From Semisulcospira habei (Eukaryota > Mollusca > Gastropoda > Semisulcospiridae), in contig BTPG01000003.1 of the NCBI GenBank assembly GCA_036245525.1, positions 160,945,260 through 161,009,259 of the forward strand: 64,000 nt of DNA. Direction: 5' to 3'. The notes below the pieces were generated by a model. It ran no database searches. It was not told the origin of the DNA and saw only the letters and a list, made by a program, of their open reading frames with translations. Below, one piece after another: positions 1 to 9,639 of the stretch; the stretch's first letter is position 1, and each line of letters opens with the position of its first letter. A program made the translations under genes and the position numbers.

Positions 1-877
1 TTCATAGTTTCATCGGTGACATCCTCGGTGTGACGCAAGCACAATTTTGTGTCACGTCATAAATGACTCTATCAAGGCCTTTAGTAAAAACATAAAGAAA
101 CCTAATAACAATAAGTATTCACAAACAAGAAAGTAAAATGACGTAGAACTACATCAGAAAATGTCTTTAAACTAAAAACCGCAAAAGGCACAAATTGTCA
201 CAATAAGGTGTCACCTGTGACAACAAGAGCGTGACACTGAATGAATTTTGGCGCCACAAATCACGAATGACTCTTTCTGAGACCACAACTTGGGAAACTA
301 TCAAAACAATCCTTTATCATGTAGATGTACAACATGTAGCAATGATTTTTGCCTCGTTGCCAGCGAACAAAACATGCGGAAAACATGGAAGAAACTACAA
401 AAAATTCAGTCAACGGAGACATCAGTGACAAATTTATGTGTGACACAAGTATGATTTGGTATCACATGTCACAAATGACCCCTGAGGGGTCATAACTTGA
501 GAAAACAAGAAAAATTAGCATTTATGACTGTATCACTCATAAGTACAGCATGAAGCAATTATTCAACACAACAGTATTTGGTCAACATGGGAACACGTCC
601 AATAAAAAAAAGTATTAATGGGGTCATTCGTGACAAATCAAAGTGTGACATCAGAAATAACTATTCTGTGGACACAGCATATAAAAAACAAACAAAATGC
701 TAAAGCCTTAGGAAGTAACAATAATGAGCTATGGCTCAAAAACAATATTATAGAATATAAACTGAGAATAAAGTAAGTGGCATAGTTAATGCATTGTTTT
801 GGTGTCATTCGTAACAAAAGAAAATTACTGAGATCTGCACTATGAAATGAATAATCCAGCCAACCATTCCAAGTCAG
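1..877. other. AT-rich stretch without a gene
   Basis: I see no convincing coding exon here. Short motifs of the type TCACAAATGAC, GTGTGACAC and their complements recur irregularly (near 20-70, 195-250, 425-490, 630-650 and 810). They look like a decayed repeat rather than a gene. The short open frames contain no recognisable domain. Confidence 0.4.
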
Positions 878-1078
878 TTAGTGCTGCTCTATTCTGAAAT
901 ATTGTTTTCTTTGGTTTGAGTGTTCAGCACATAAACTCAGTCGCACTGGCTTGCTGCCTGCTAAGAACCAGTCTTTAGGTTCCCAAGAATGGTCCGGCTT
1001 GCTCCAAGAGTACAGGTTTCCATCATCATCACGGCTCATGAAGTGGACATTGACGTGGTCATCCTCAATGGCTCTCAC
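878..1078 (-). CDS. Last coding exon of the OTU/vertnin-like gene
   Basis: The acceptor is AACAAG directly above 1078, and the stop TAA is at 880-878. It encodes 66 residues including DHVNVHFMSRDDDGNLYSW and SWEPKDWFL. A retroposon has inserted a few bases upstream of the acceptor, and its TSD includes the acceptor and the first five exon bases. Confidence 0.6.
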   Translation of the reverse strand: MRAIEDDHVNVHFMSRDDDGNLYSWSKPDHSWEPKDWFLAGSKPVRLSLCAEHSNQRKQYFRIEQH

Positions 1079-3745
1079 CTTGTTAAACCCCCACCCGGGT
1101 CTGCCCTGGGGGACTTGGGTGGGGTTAGGTACTTTTTAGTTCCCAGGGTCACCCTGGTCAGCCCCACAGGGTGAGTTTTTCTCTCTATTCTGGGGCATGT
1201 GTTTCTGTCTACCCGAGGTCCATTCTCCTGTATTTGCCTTTTTAAAACTCTCCCTACTGTCTGCACTGCCTGTAGCTCTTGATATTGGATGTGTGTTGCT
1301 AAATGGTCTTAGCTTTATTTAGGCCCCATGTGTTAGGTTTATTTAATGTATTTGACCGGCTGGCGACATACATTCAATGTTCTGTTTAGTTTTTTTTTTC
1401 ACAAGCAGTGCAGGCACGTCCTGAGAAAGCCTTGTTGCTGTCGGGACGTTAAGCAATGTACAATCAATCAATCAATCAATCTCACCTTGTTAAAATAAAA
1501 GAAACCAATTAAAATCATCATTAATTGTAATTAGCAGAGAATGAACAATTATTGCAAGATAAATTGCAGTGTAATATTGCAAGTTAAGCAGAAATAAGAC
1601 TACTGAATATTCTGCAACTAATTTTAAACCATTTTGCTTACCTGACAGACATAGGTTTTGCCATCACTCCAAAGCATCTGGAAAAACTCATCCAGGACAC
1701 TAAAATTTTAAATGAAACACATTGCAAGTTTACAAAGAAACTGTGATTAATTTAACAAGGTAGCAGTTGGTAACTTTACATATATAATAACAAAATATTT
1801 GTAACGGACCAACAATAAGGCATCTTTTTCACAATACAGGACTAACTATAATGATGAAAATAAAACTAATAATTGACCTGAACAAAAACATCTTTACAAG
1901 GTACAGTACCTTACCCTTCAGTTCTCTCAGCACGTGATGTTGCCACCTTTTCACTGCTTTCAGTAGCTGTGTGCTCCACAATTCTGCGCACACAAACAAA
2001 ATATTTTTTTAAAATGCCAACTAGCGAAGAATCAGTGAATGTGATTTAGAGTCCATGCTCTAAAACAAAAATCTTAAGAACATCTTTTTGATATTGTAAT
2101 AGTGTGTATTATATAAGAGATTTTTCATACAGTTTCAAAATACTTACTCTTCTTGGCTGGGGGGAAGGTCAGCAGTAGCACCCCGACATCTGGAATTAAT
2201 CAAAAGCAGTTTATAAATAATGTAGACAATAATTAAAGGACCAGCTTCAATACAGCTTTTAAGCACACACACCCCCCAAAAGAAATTTCTCAAGTTAAAA
2301 ATGATCTGTCGTATTACAAATGAACAATTTACTTACAGTTTCAAAATACTTACTCTTCTTGGCTGGGGGGAAGGTCAGCAGTAGCACCCTGACATCTGGA
2401 ATTAATCAAAAGCAGTTTATAAATAATGTAGACAATAATTAAAGGACCAGCTTCAATACAGCTTTTAAGCACACACACCCCCCAAAAGAAATTTCTCAAG
2501 TTAAAAATGATCTGTCGTATTACAAATGAACAATTTACTTATGTTAATTACATTAAATTAATGTATTACCTGAACCTAAAAATAAATATATAATTTATAA
2601 GTGTATTACCTGAACCTAAAAATAAATATATAATTTATAAGTCTACTAACATAAATAATATAATTTATTATTATTTTTTTTAATATATCAATTGCCCATT
2701 AAAAAAAACAGCTTACAATACATCAAGGCGAACTGGCAGCAGAGGGATGATATGGTTTGCAACCCAGTGTTCCTTTGGCATATCTTCTCTGTTGCTTGTC
2801 CACATAATGGCCACTTCTGCAGTGCTGCCTTTCTCTGGCATGATGGTCCTGTCCATGATGTCATGATATGTAAGAATGGGCTCTGTGGGTTGGGTGTATC
2901 CAGCCTCTGGATATATGGACCGAATGCAGCAGTTCAGAATATTTGCTGCTCCAAACAACTGCCACATTCCACAGCTTGTGCTTCTTTTTCTGACCTCCAT
3001 TACCTTCACCTGGAAACAGTTTTTCAGCTTGGCATAGTCATTGATGCATCCCTCATCATAATCTCCAGCTGAAAAGAGGGGGATCAACTGCAGGATATTT
3101 CCTTTGAATGCTGCAGCTATGGCTAAGTACTCTGGTTCTGTATACTTCTTGTCATTTAAGACCATTTTTACAGTTACACAAACTCTGAATTCTTCGTGGA
3201 AATTTGGGTTATTATAATACAGCAGGCTCAGTGATCTGCTGAAACAGCTGCTGGGAAATACTGCTGCTTCTGGTCATCAGTCGAGCCTGGCAATCTTGTA
3301 CCATGTCATGTGGGGTGTCTGTTGGTGCAGGTGGCTGAAGAGGCCACTTTCTCATTTTCTTCCCCAGTCCTCTACATACCTCCTTTAACTCCCTGTAATT
3401 GTTTGCGCTTTCCAACAGTATCTGGACATTCTTAAAAAAAATCCTCTTTAGACTCTGTTGTATCTGACTCTGTTACTGCTCTTGACATTGCCGCATGCAT
3501 GTTTCTTGTCTTGCGAGTTTGCATCTGTGTGATGAGGGTGGAACTACAACTGATCTCTGCATCTTCCCATGCTCCAGCAAAAGCTTCACTGGCACAATGC
3601 CCCGACCTCTGAAGACAAGCCTGGCAGAAGCATGACAGATTCCTTTTTTTCACCTTGCCCTTTCTTACTGGCACAAGGGCACGCAAGGCCCTTGTTCCAG
3701 GTAGAGTCTTAAAAGACTCTGAAGTCATACTCCGGTCTATGTCAC
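878..3745 (-). CDS. 3' part of an OTU/vertnin-like protein gene with a C-terminal barrel-like module
   Basis: At least six coding blocks join in phase on the minus strand: 3745-2717, 2395-2354, 2189-2148, 1983-1915, 1699-1642 and 1078-878 (stop). The first block has a Cys-rich segment (CFCQACL, later C and GAWED), then an OTU/vertnin-like region (EEFRVCVTVKMVLNDKKY, IYPEAG, MWTS, WVANHIIPLLP). The last three blocks encode a compact strand-rich module (DGKTYVCQVRAIEDDHV, YSW, DWFL) that could be a Tudor-like barrel; this is inference. Introns are short, with good donors (GTAAGC, GTAAGT, GTAAGG). Two frame breaks lie in the large block: a run of eight Ts near 3433-3440, where seven would keep frame, and a shift near 3215-3225. 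They may be assembly indels, unseen introns or pseudogenisation. The 5' end lies upstream, behind a TA microsatellite. The molecular function is unknown. Confidence 0.6.
1074..1494 (+). mobile_element. SINE-like retroposon with 14-bp TSD
   Basis: The direct repeat CTCACCTTGTTAAA lies at 1074-1087 and 1481-1494. The 393 bp between ends in a CAAT run (1459-1480), preceded by CTGTCGGGACGTTAAGC, which looks like a retroposon tail. No ORF of note. The orientation follows the tail. It could be the 3' end of a LINE rather than a SINE. Confidence 0.7.
1642..1699 (-). CDS. Internal exon of the OTU/vertnin-like gene
   Basis: The 58-nt exon lies between acceptor AATTTTAG and donor GTAAGC. It encodes VLDEFFQMLWSDGKTYVCQ and ends on a complete codon. 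The next exon begins with a complete codon, VRAIEDD. Confidence 0.6.
1915..1983 (-). CDS. Internal exon of the OTU/vertnin-like gene
   Basis: The 69-nt exon lies between acceptor GTGCGCAG and donor GTAAGG. It encodes IVEHTATESSEKVATSRAER and TE, and starts and ends in split codons that match its neighbours. It looks like a polar linker. Confidence 0.55.
2148..2189 (-). CDS. 42-bp mini-exon, copy 2 in transcript order
   Basis: It has the same splice sites and the same phase as the other copy. One base differs, giving CRGATADLPPSQE. Either copy alone, or both, joins in frame to the exons on each side. Confidence 0.6.
2354..2395 (-). CDS. 42-bp mini-exon, copy 1 in transcript order
   Basis: It is flanked by AG (minus strand) above 2395 and GTAAGT below 2354. 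It encodes CQGATADLPPSQE plus split codons. It belongs to a 206-bp tandem duplication, and its length is a multiple of three, so including both copies keeps frame. Confidence 0.6.
2563..2642. repeat. 40-bp tandem duplication
   Basis: Two identical 40-bp units start GTATTACCTGAACC at 2563 and 2603. They lie in the intron of the minus-strand gene. Confidence 0.9.
2717..3745 (-). CDS. Large coding block of the OTU/vertnin-like gene
   Basis: The acceptor CCCACAG lies just above 3745 and the donor GTAAGC at 2716-2711. The reading runs through three frames: about 3728-3435, about 3434-3215, and about 3210-2717. The last piece starts before the first ATG at 3165, because the upstream NPNFHEEF residues fit the family. 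It ends with two bases of a Leu codon completed by the next exon. Confidence 0.55.
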
Positions 3746-3763
3746 CTGTGGGTATATTATTAT

Positions 3764-3766
<3 letters not shown>

Positions 3767-3844
<78 letters not shown>

Positions 3845-3910
3845 TTATTATTATTTTTCTTTTTTCTTTTTTTTTTTTTTTTTTGGGGGGGGGGGGGGGG
3901 GGGGAGGGGA
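3767..3910. repeat. TA microsatellite followed by T and G tracts
   Basis: About 75 bp of TA dinucleotides are followed by a T-rich run and then about 20 Gs and GGGGA units. The long open frames over it are repeat artefacts. Confidence 0.95.
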
Positions 3911-4298
3911 GGGGGGAGGAGTAGTAGTGTTTGTTTGTCTATTTTGAACAATTTTTCTCTGTTTTCTACACGCTTGGCAGTCACCTTTTGGTTTGGGAGA
4001 ACCCAACGTCGGGAGAAAAAAACACGCTTAGAACAGACAGTTACAACATGTACGGAATTTATTAATATTTCACAAAATTATTTTTTTCAAAATACACTAG
4101 TACAAACAAACAAGTATGGAATTCAGTCTACACTTATCTTGTCAGCGAAGAAGCAAAGTTAAAGCTTCTTTTTGCAAAATAGACAACCAAACAGTAAACT
4201 GTCGCTAGTCATCTTGTCAGCGAAGAAGCAAAGTGGAGCGAGATTTGAAACTTTTTGGTCTCACAGTGTAACCCAAAAACGTGTATGTCACATACAAT

Positions 4299-4300
<2 letters not shown>

Positions 4301-4343
<43 letters not shown>

Positions 4344-4357
4344 CACACACACACACA
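4301..4357. repeat. CA microsatellite
   Basis: A run of CA dinucleotides with one interruption. Confidence 0.95.
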
Positions 4358-4445
4358 AATTAAACGTTTAGGAATTAGCGTCTTTTGTCCACCTCAAAGG
4401 TGATTTAAAAGACACTGCACGGAGTAAGTTCTGAACAAATCAGTG

Positions 4446-4520
4446 TTGACCATCGCTGGATTCGAACCCACGACCTGTTTTAGACGAGTGTTGAACGCTC
4501 TGTCATGTGAGCGGCCATCC
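4446..4520 (-). other. tRNA-like sequence with a B box
   Basis: On the minus strand, GGTTCGAATCC is a perfect RNA polymerase III B box. An A-box-like TGGCCGCTC lies about 50 bases upstream of it, as in tRNA genes and tRNA-derived SINE heads. I could not fold a complete cloverleaf, so a functional tRNA gene is unlikely. Confidence 0.3.
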
Positions 4521-4639
4521 AAGGCCGTGCATGCCACAAAAGTGTAACACAAGACCGTGTCTGTCACATACAGTGTCAGTAACACAAGACCGTGTATGTC
4601 ACATACAGTGTAACACAAGACTGTGCAAGTCACACTGAA

Positions 4640-5374
4640 ACAGTGTCCGAAATATTAATAAATTGTGTTGTAACTTACTTTTCTAAACGTGTTTCTTTGC
4701 TTCTGGGGCTGTGCATTCTACACTGACTCGTGTGACGCTTGACTCAAGAATAATAGCAGGAGCAGCGAGCAGCGAAACGTCATGGCAACGTTAGTCAGTC
4801 CCCACGACGCCGTATACACAGTGACGAAATTGACGTTTGACGTCACTCACCGTTGTACTATAATTTCACGTATGATAGAATAAAACTTGTAATTTTGCAG
4901 CTGATTTTCATGCTCACAGCCATTTGGCCTCAATTTGATCTCCAATCATACCCGAGAACCAGGACAGACACTGAGGTGGATTGGTTGGTTAGTTCGGGTT
5001 TAACGTCCACAGCACCGAGGTGATCATGGACGGCCCTGACGGGCGGGGTTATGGGGGACAGGGAAATCTATTGCCTATGGAGTACGACCTGAACACTGAT
5101 CAACTCAGGCGCACTCCAACTGTGCCACTTTGATTTACCAGGACCTTTCAACGGACATGCTATTGAACAAATCTGTTTTTCCCCCTGGATTCATGGATAG
5201 ACAGGAGGCTTACTAGTAGTGTAAATACTCGCTAATGAAAAAATCATTCAGGTATTACTGATTTTCAGGTATTTATGATTTTGGGGGGTAAGTTTGTTTT
5301 TTTTTTTGTAAGAGAAAAGATTGCAGATTTTTTACCGTTTAAAAACCACAACAATGCGGGGCCGACAATCACAA
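4640..5374. other. Intergenic DNA with one interspersed-repeat fragment
   Basis: Around 4975-5120 there is a segment with GGGTTTAACGTCCACAGC and GGGCGGGGTTATGGGGG, typical of a retroposon fragment. No gene seen in the rest. A T run lies at 5299-5308. Confidence 0.3.
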
Positions 5375-6751
5375 TTTAACCTAAGCATATGCCAGAACTA
5401 TCGCACGATCAGTCTTCTATCCCACCCAAGCAAAGTCATGTTAAAGATCCTACTGAACAGGCTGAAGCCACAGGCAGAAGAAATCATAGCTGAGGAACAG
5501 GCAGGCTTCAGACCAGGGCGCAGCACAACGGAGCAGATCTTCAACCTGAGAGTTCTATGTGAGAGATACCTCCAGCACCAGCAGGACCTCTATCATGTCT
5601 TTGTGGATTTTAAGAAAGCGTTTGACAGGGTGTGGCATGCAGCCCTTTGGTCCACCATGAAGCTATACAACATCAATGCCAACCTGATCAAAGTCATAGC
5701 AAACCTTTACAACAAGGCCACTAGCGCAGTCTGCTTCAACGGCAAAATAGGAACCTGGTTTAGGACTACAGTTGGAGTCAGACAAGGCTGCTTGCTCTCA
5801 TCTACTCTTTTCAACCTCTTCCTGGAAAGAATCATGACGGACGCTCTGAAAGATCATGAAGGAACTGTCAGTATTGGAGGCAGAACAATCACGAACTTGC
5901 GCTTTGCGGACGACATTGATGGTCTTGCAGGAACAGAGAAGGAGCTAGCTCAGCTGGTGGAAAAGCTGGATAGTACAGCTATTGCATATGGGATGGAAAT
6001 CAGTGCAGAGAAGACCAAACTGATGACCAATAACGCCAGTGGCATTGGCACTGAAATCATGGTTGGAGGCCAAAAACTGGAAACAGTTAAGAAATTCAAA
6101 TACCTAGGAGCCATTGTGACAGATGAGGGATCAAAACCAGAAATACTGTCCAGGATTGCGCAGACAACAACAGCACTGACAAGATTGAAGACCATATGGA
6201 AGGACAGAAACATCACACTCTGCTCCAAGATCAGACTGATGCGCTCCTTAGTCATCTCAGTGTTCTTGTATGCCTGCGAGTCATGGACCCTCACAGCTGA
6301 CCTTGAAAGGAGGATACAAGCCACTGAAATGAGATGTTTTCGAAGGCTGCTTGGCATCTCATACAGAGATCACATCACAAACGAGGAAGTGGGAAGCAGA
6401 ATCAGGCAAGCCATCGGGCCCTATGAAGACTTATTAGCCATTGTGAGAAAACGCAAACTGAAGTGGTATGGGCATGTCACGCGCTCAGCAGGGCTTGCCA
6501 AAACAATCCTGCAAGTCACTGTGCAAGGAGGACGAAGGAGAGGAAGACAGAGGAAAAGATGGGAGGACAATATCTCAGAGTGGACAGGACTGAAGCTGGG
6601 CGATACGCTGAGAATAGCAGAGAACAGAGAGGAATGGAGGGAGCTGGTTGCCAAGTCATCAGTGGTGCCCCAACGGTCAGCAAGACTACGGGATATAAAT
6701 AGAACAATGAACAATGAACCTTTATTTTCCAACGGTAGAAGTTATTGGTAA
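5321..6751 (+). CDS. Non-LTR reverse transcriptase, 5'-truncated LINE
   Basis: The frame of 476 codons holds a reverse transcriptase without the upstream endonuclease. Visible motifs, in order: NYRTISLLSHPSKV, EEQAGFRPGRSTTEQIF, VDFKKAFDRVWH, GVRQGCLLS, the catalytic FADDIDGL, a YLGAIVTDEGSKP segment and a C-terminal RKLKWYGHVTR ... RKRWEDNISEWTG region. Homology starts near 5385, so the first 20 or so residues are not element-derived. The ORF is intact to its stop. The family is an APE-type LINE, possibly RTE-like. A 5' truncation fits target-primed insertion. I did not find its TSD. Confidence 0.85.
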   Translation: MQIFYRLKTTTMRGRQSQFNLSICQNYRTISLLSHPSKVMLKILLNRLKPQAEEIIAEEQAGFRPGRSTTEQIFNLRVLCERYLQHQQDLYHVFVDFKKAFDRVWHAALWSTMKLYNINANLIKVIANLYNKATSAVCFNGKIGTWFRTTVGVRQGCLLSSTLFNLFLERIMTDALKDHEGTVSIGGRTITNLRFADDIDGLAGTEKELAQLVEKLDSTAIAYGMEISAEKTKLMTNNASGIGTEIMVGGQKLETVKKFKYLGAIVTDEGSKPEILSRIAQTTTALTRLKTIWKDRNITLCSKIRLMRSLVISVFLYACESWTLTADLERRIQATEMRCFRRLLGISYRDHITNEEVGSRIRQAIGPYEDLLAIVRKRKLKWYGHVTRSAGLAKTILQVTVQGGRRRGRQRKRWEDNISEWTGLKLGDTLRIAENREEWRELVAKSSVVPQRSARLRDINRTMNNEPLFSNGRSYW

Positions 6752-6770
6752 CAGGACCAGTTTTCAAACT
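5375..6770 (+). mobile_element. 5'-truncated LINE insertion
   Basis: This is the body of the element carrying the reverse transcriptase. The 3' end runs into CA-rich simple repeats after 6780, so the exact end and any tail are unclear. Confidence 0.75.
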
Positions 6771-6779
6771 TGCCGTTGC

Positions 6780-6963
6780 TACATCTACTACATAAGTGAC
6801 ATAGACATGTAAACATACACATACCACACACTGCTGCATGCATGCATCCGCTCACGCTCGCACGCACGCACCACGCACGCACATACATACACACATACAC
6901 ATACCCACACACACACACGCACTCAGGTACGCACGCATGCACATCACAACTCGCGCATGCACG

Positions 6964-6998
<35 letters not shown>

Positions 6999-7600
6999 AT
7001 GCACACCGCAATTACGCATGCACACACGCACGAACACTCTCTCTCTCTCTCTCTCTCACACACACGCACACACACACACTTACACACGCACGCACTCACG
7101 CACAAAAACAAACACACACTCTCGGACACGCACTCCAGACATACCTACCCGCACACACGTACGCACAAAAATATAAAATGAGTAAAAATGCACAGTAAAG
7201 CAAATAAACAAAAATCATTAAGTACATTAAAGTTCATACAGCAAGGGCAAATATGTATGCAGGTGCTATCTCTCGCCCTCTCTCTCTCTCTCCCTCTCTC
7301 TCTCACGCCGGCACACACACACAAACACACACACACAGCATGCACGCACGCGCGCGCGCGCGCGCACACACACACGCACGGCATACACACACACACAGAG
7401 TCACACATACAGTACACACACACACACACACACAGATACGCGAGCGCGCGCCCAAAATATCGAGCACACACATATGAAGGCAAAAACAATATACACAGTA
7501 CATGCAGTATTCAATGTACTCTTTGGCATTCAAATATTATGGTACGGCTATGGGAGAAAGGGACTCAGGTGCTATCTCTCTTCCCCCCCCTCTCTCTCTT
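6780..7600. repeat. CA/CACG/CT simple-sequence region
   Basis: It consists of interleaved ACAC, CACG, CGCG and CTCT runs with short unique spacers (e.g. 7145-7255). All long frames here are repeat artefacts. Confidence 0.9.
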
Positions 7601-7828
7601 TCTCTAGATAGATAGATATCCTAGAACCGGGACAAACAGCAGGCTTAAGTATAACTTAATATACTATTTTTTATTTTTTAAAATTTTTAAATTGTTTTAT
7701 TAATGAGAAGATTCGCGGAAGGATTGTAACTGTATGAAAACTGAATAATCCCCACAAAAACATGGTTTTGACAATTGCAAACGCACTATACTTTTCAATC
7801 AAAGTTGAAAAGGTACGCAGTTGGTTAA

Positions 7829-8039
7829 CTCCTTCTACCCCAACACCGAAATCCTTTAAAATGTTGCTGTTGTCCTCTGCCAGAGACTGCATTGCAGTGC
7901 AGGACACAGATCGACCATGATTGTTCAAATGCGATGCCAAAATAGCTTGGCGCCTATGGGTGCCAAGCTATTCTGGCATCACCTTTGAACTATCATGGTC
8001 GATCCTTATCTTCCTGTAGTGTGTCTGGGGTAGAATGAG
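7829..8039. mobile_element. Foldback MITE with TTAA target duplication
   Basis: TIRs CTCCTTCTACCCCA and TGGGGTAGAATGAG match at 13 of 14 positions and are bounded by TTAA at 7825-7828 and 8040-8043. Inside is a second inverted repeat (GATCGACCATGA ... TCATGGTCGATC and GCTTGGC ... GCCAAGC). A TTAA duplication is typical of piggyBac or Kolobok-like transposases. There is no coding capacity. Confidence 0.75.
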
Positions 8040-8043
8040 TTAA

Positions 8044-8935
8044 CGAACTAATTCAATGCCTGCCTTCATCCAATCAACTAATAAGTAAAACAAAAATTAT
8101 GGACTGATATGCAGGTCAACCGTTTTGTCACAAAACGGCCACCTTCTCCTGAGTGAGTCCTCCAATTTCGAATATCCTTGGAGGCATGCTAAAAGACATA
8201 CGATATCTTAGGGTTAAATTAAAGAAAAAAATTGAGTTATTTACTTCATTGTCCACATGCATTTTAAACGGATTTTGGTAACAGTTTTGTTTGTTTGTTT
8301 GTTTTGTGTTGTTTTTTTTTGGTCAAAAACGATTTAATTATCTCTCAAAAACATAAAGAGGTACAATGCTGGTGAGGCTAACACTGAACCCATTCAACTT
8401 GATGTCTTCCTTTAATCCAGCTTATGGAAAATATAAACTGAGACGGACTCAGTCACTAAAATGCGGGTCAGCCGACCACGGTTTTCGTGAAATGGCTATT
8501 TTCTCATCAATGTGTACTTTAATAAATTATTAAAATAATAATAATAATAATAATACACTCGGGAGAATACTTGTAGAAAACATATCTAAAGTTTCAAGAT
8601 TGTCTGGCCACAAACACCGGCGCTACTGAGTCACTGCGGCCACATATACCGTCACCCACACACACACACTCCACGGCGCCGATCAGTTTGGTGCCAAAAG
8701 GTAGTTTTTCCAGCAGGTTTCGCGTATCTAGACGTAGTGACGTCACTTTTGTCTTGCTATACTTCTTCTAAAGAATCTGGAACCCACTCGCCTATGATGT
8801 CATGTGCAGAGTATTACTATTATGCAAATCACTCCGACTTGAGTCCTATCAGGTTGAAAGTTGTTCCCGTATTTTTGTGAATAGGAACAACACTGAACTT
8901 GACAACACTAAATGACCGTACTATGCCAGGGAAAA
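8044..8935. other. Intergenic DNA without a recognised gene
   Basis: AAT repeats occur near 8536-8554 and a short CA run near 8657-8670. I see nothing else that I can name. Confidence 0.4.
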
Positions 8936-9580
8936 AGCCTTCGGGGGGTGGGGGGGGGGGGGTAGACTGAAGCCGCGGAGGGGGGGGGGGGTGGAGGGCC
9001 GGGGGGGGGGGGGTGGAGGGCCGGGGGGGGGGGGGGGGGGGAGCTTTGGCTTTGGCAAATTCTCTGGGCCGAAACAAACATATACACAAAGCATGGGCGG
9101 ATATAGTTACCTCGAGGGAGGGGGGGGGGGGGATCCAACATATTTTGTACGACCTCAGTTCTGAACCGGACACCGTGACAAAAGGCCTTGCGATTCCAGT
9201 CCAAAACTGACTGACTTGCTTCCCAGTCCCTAAAAAAATCAGTGGCGAAAAGCCGCGTTGGGGGGGGGGGGGGGGGAATGATGGAGGCGGCCCGGGGGGG
9301 GGGGGGGAATGGTGGAGGCGGCACGGGGGTGGGGGGGGGGGGTCGAGGGTTAGTCGGGGGGCGAGACCGGGGCCGGAGCGGCCAAACCGGCCGGACTCAG
9401 ACTCGTGTCAGTGTAGCCGGCGCTGAGCCGCTCCATTATAGACCAATTATACATTATTGGTCTATGGCCGCTCCGAGCTTCAACACCTTCAGTCTCCGCG
9501 GGGCCGATCGCCAAAAATAAATTATAACACTGGGGAAGGGGGTGCGGGGGGGGGGGGGGGGGGGGGGGGGTCCAACTGAA
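8936..9580. repeat. G-rich tract cluster
   Basis: At least seven runs of 10-25 Gs lie within 650 bp (8941-9050, 9120-9132, 9259-9350, 9546-9570). Spacers include two copies of GTGGAGGGCCGG. The strand could form G-quadruplexes. Open frames on either strand (poly-Pro or poly-Gly) are artefacts. Confidence 0.85.
9433..9467. repeat. Short inverted repeat
   Basis: CATTATAGACCAAT is followed closely by ATTGGTCTATGG, giving a stem of about ten base pairs with a short loop. Confidence 0.7.
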
Positions 9581-9639
9581 CTGCTCAAAACTGAGGAACT
9601 TTTATTTTTATAACATTTTACTCAGGTTGTTGACTGAAT

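Larger units (their letters stand above)
2131..2542. repeat. 206-bp tandem duplication carrying a mini-exon
   Basis: Copies 2131-2336 and 2337-2542 are almost identical; the one difference I noticed in the exon is C/T at 2184/2390. The unit holds a complete 42-bp exon with its splice sites and flanking intron. Confidence 0.9.
4264..4640. repeat. Degenerate minisatellite with palindromic core
   Basis: Units contain GTGTATGTCACATACA next to GTAACACAAGACC. They recur near 4264-4300 and at 4540-4640 with a period of roughly 30-45 bp. The core TATGTCACATA is nearly self-complementary. Confidence 0.6.

Noticed and set aside
878..1078. Stand-alone 66-codon gene
   Set aside because: The start is a GTG directly after a splice acceptor, and the exon joins in phase to 1642-1699.
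3655..3984. Open frames over the TA and G tracts
   Set aside because: They encode only YI and poly-Gly or Lys/Asn runs from simple repeats.
4446..4520. Functional tRNA gene
   Set aside because: The B box is perfect but the cloverleaf cannot be completed, so only a tRNA-like call is kept.
6742..7607. Many Cys/Val- or His/Thr-rich frames
   Set aside because: Products of CA/GT microsatellites in different frames; no domain.
8829..9520. Proline- and glycine-rich frames
   Set aside because: They arise from G/C homopolymers on both strands.
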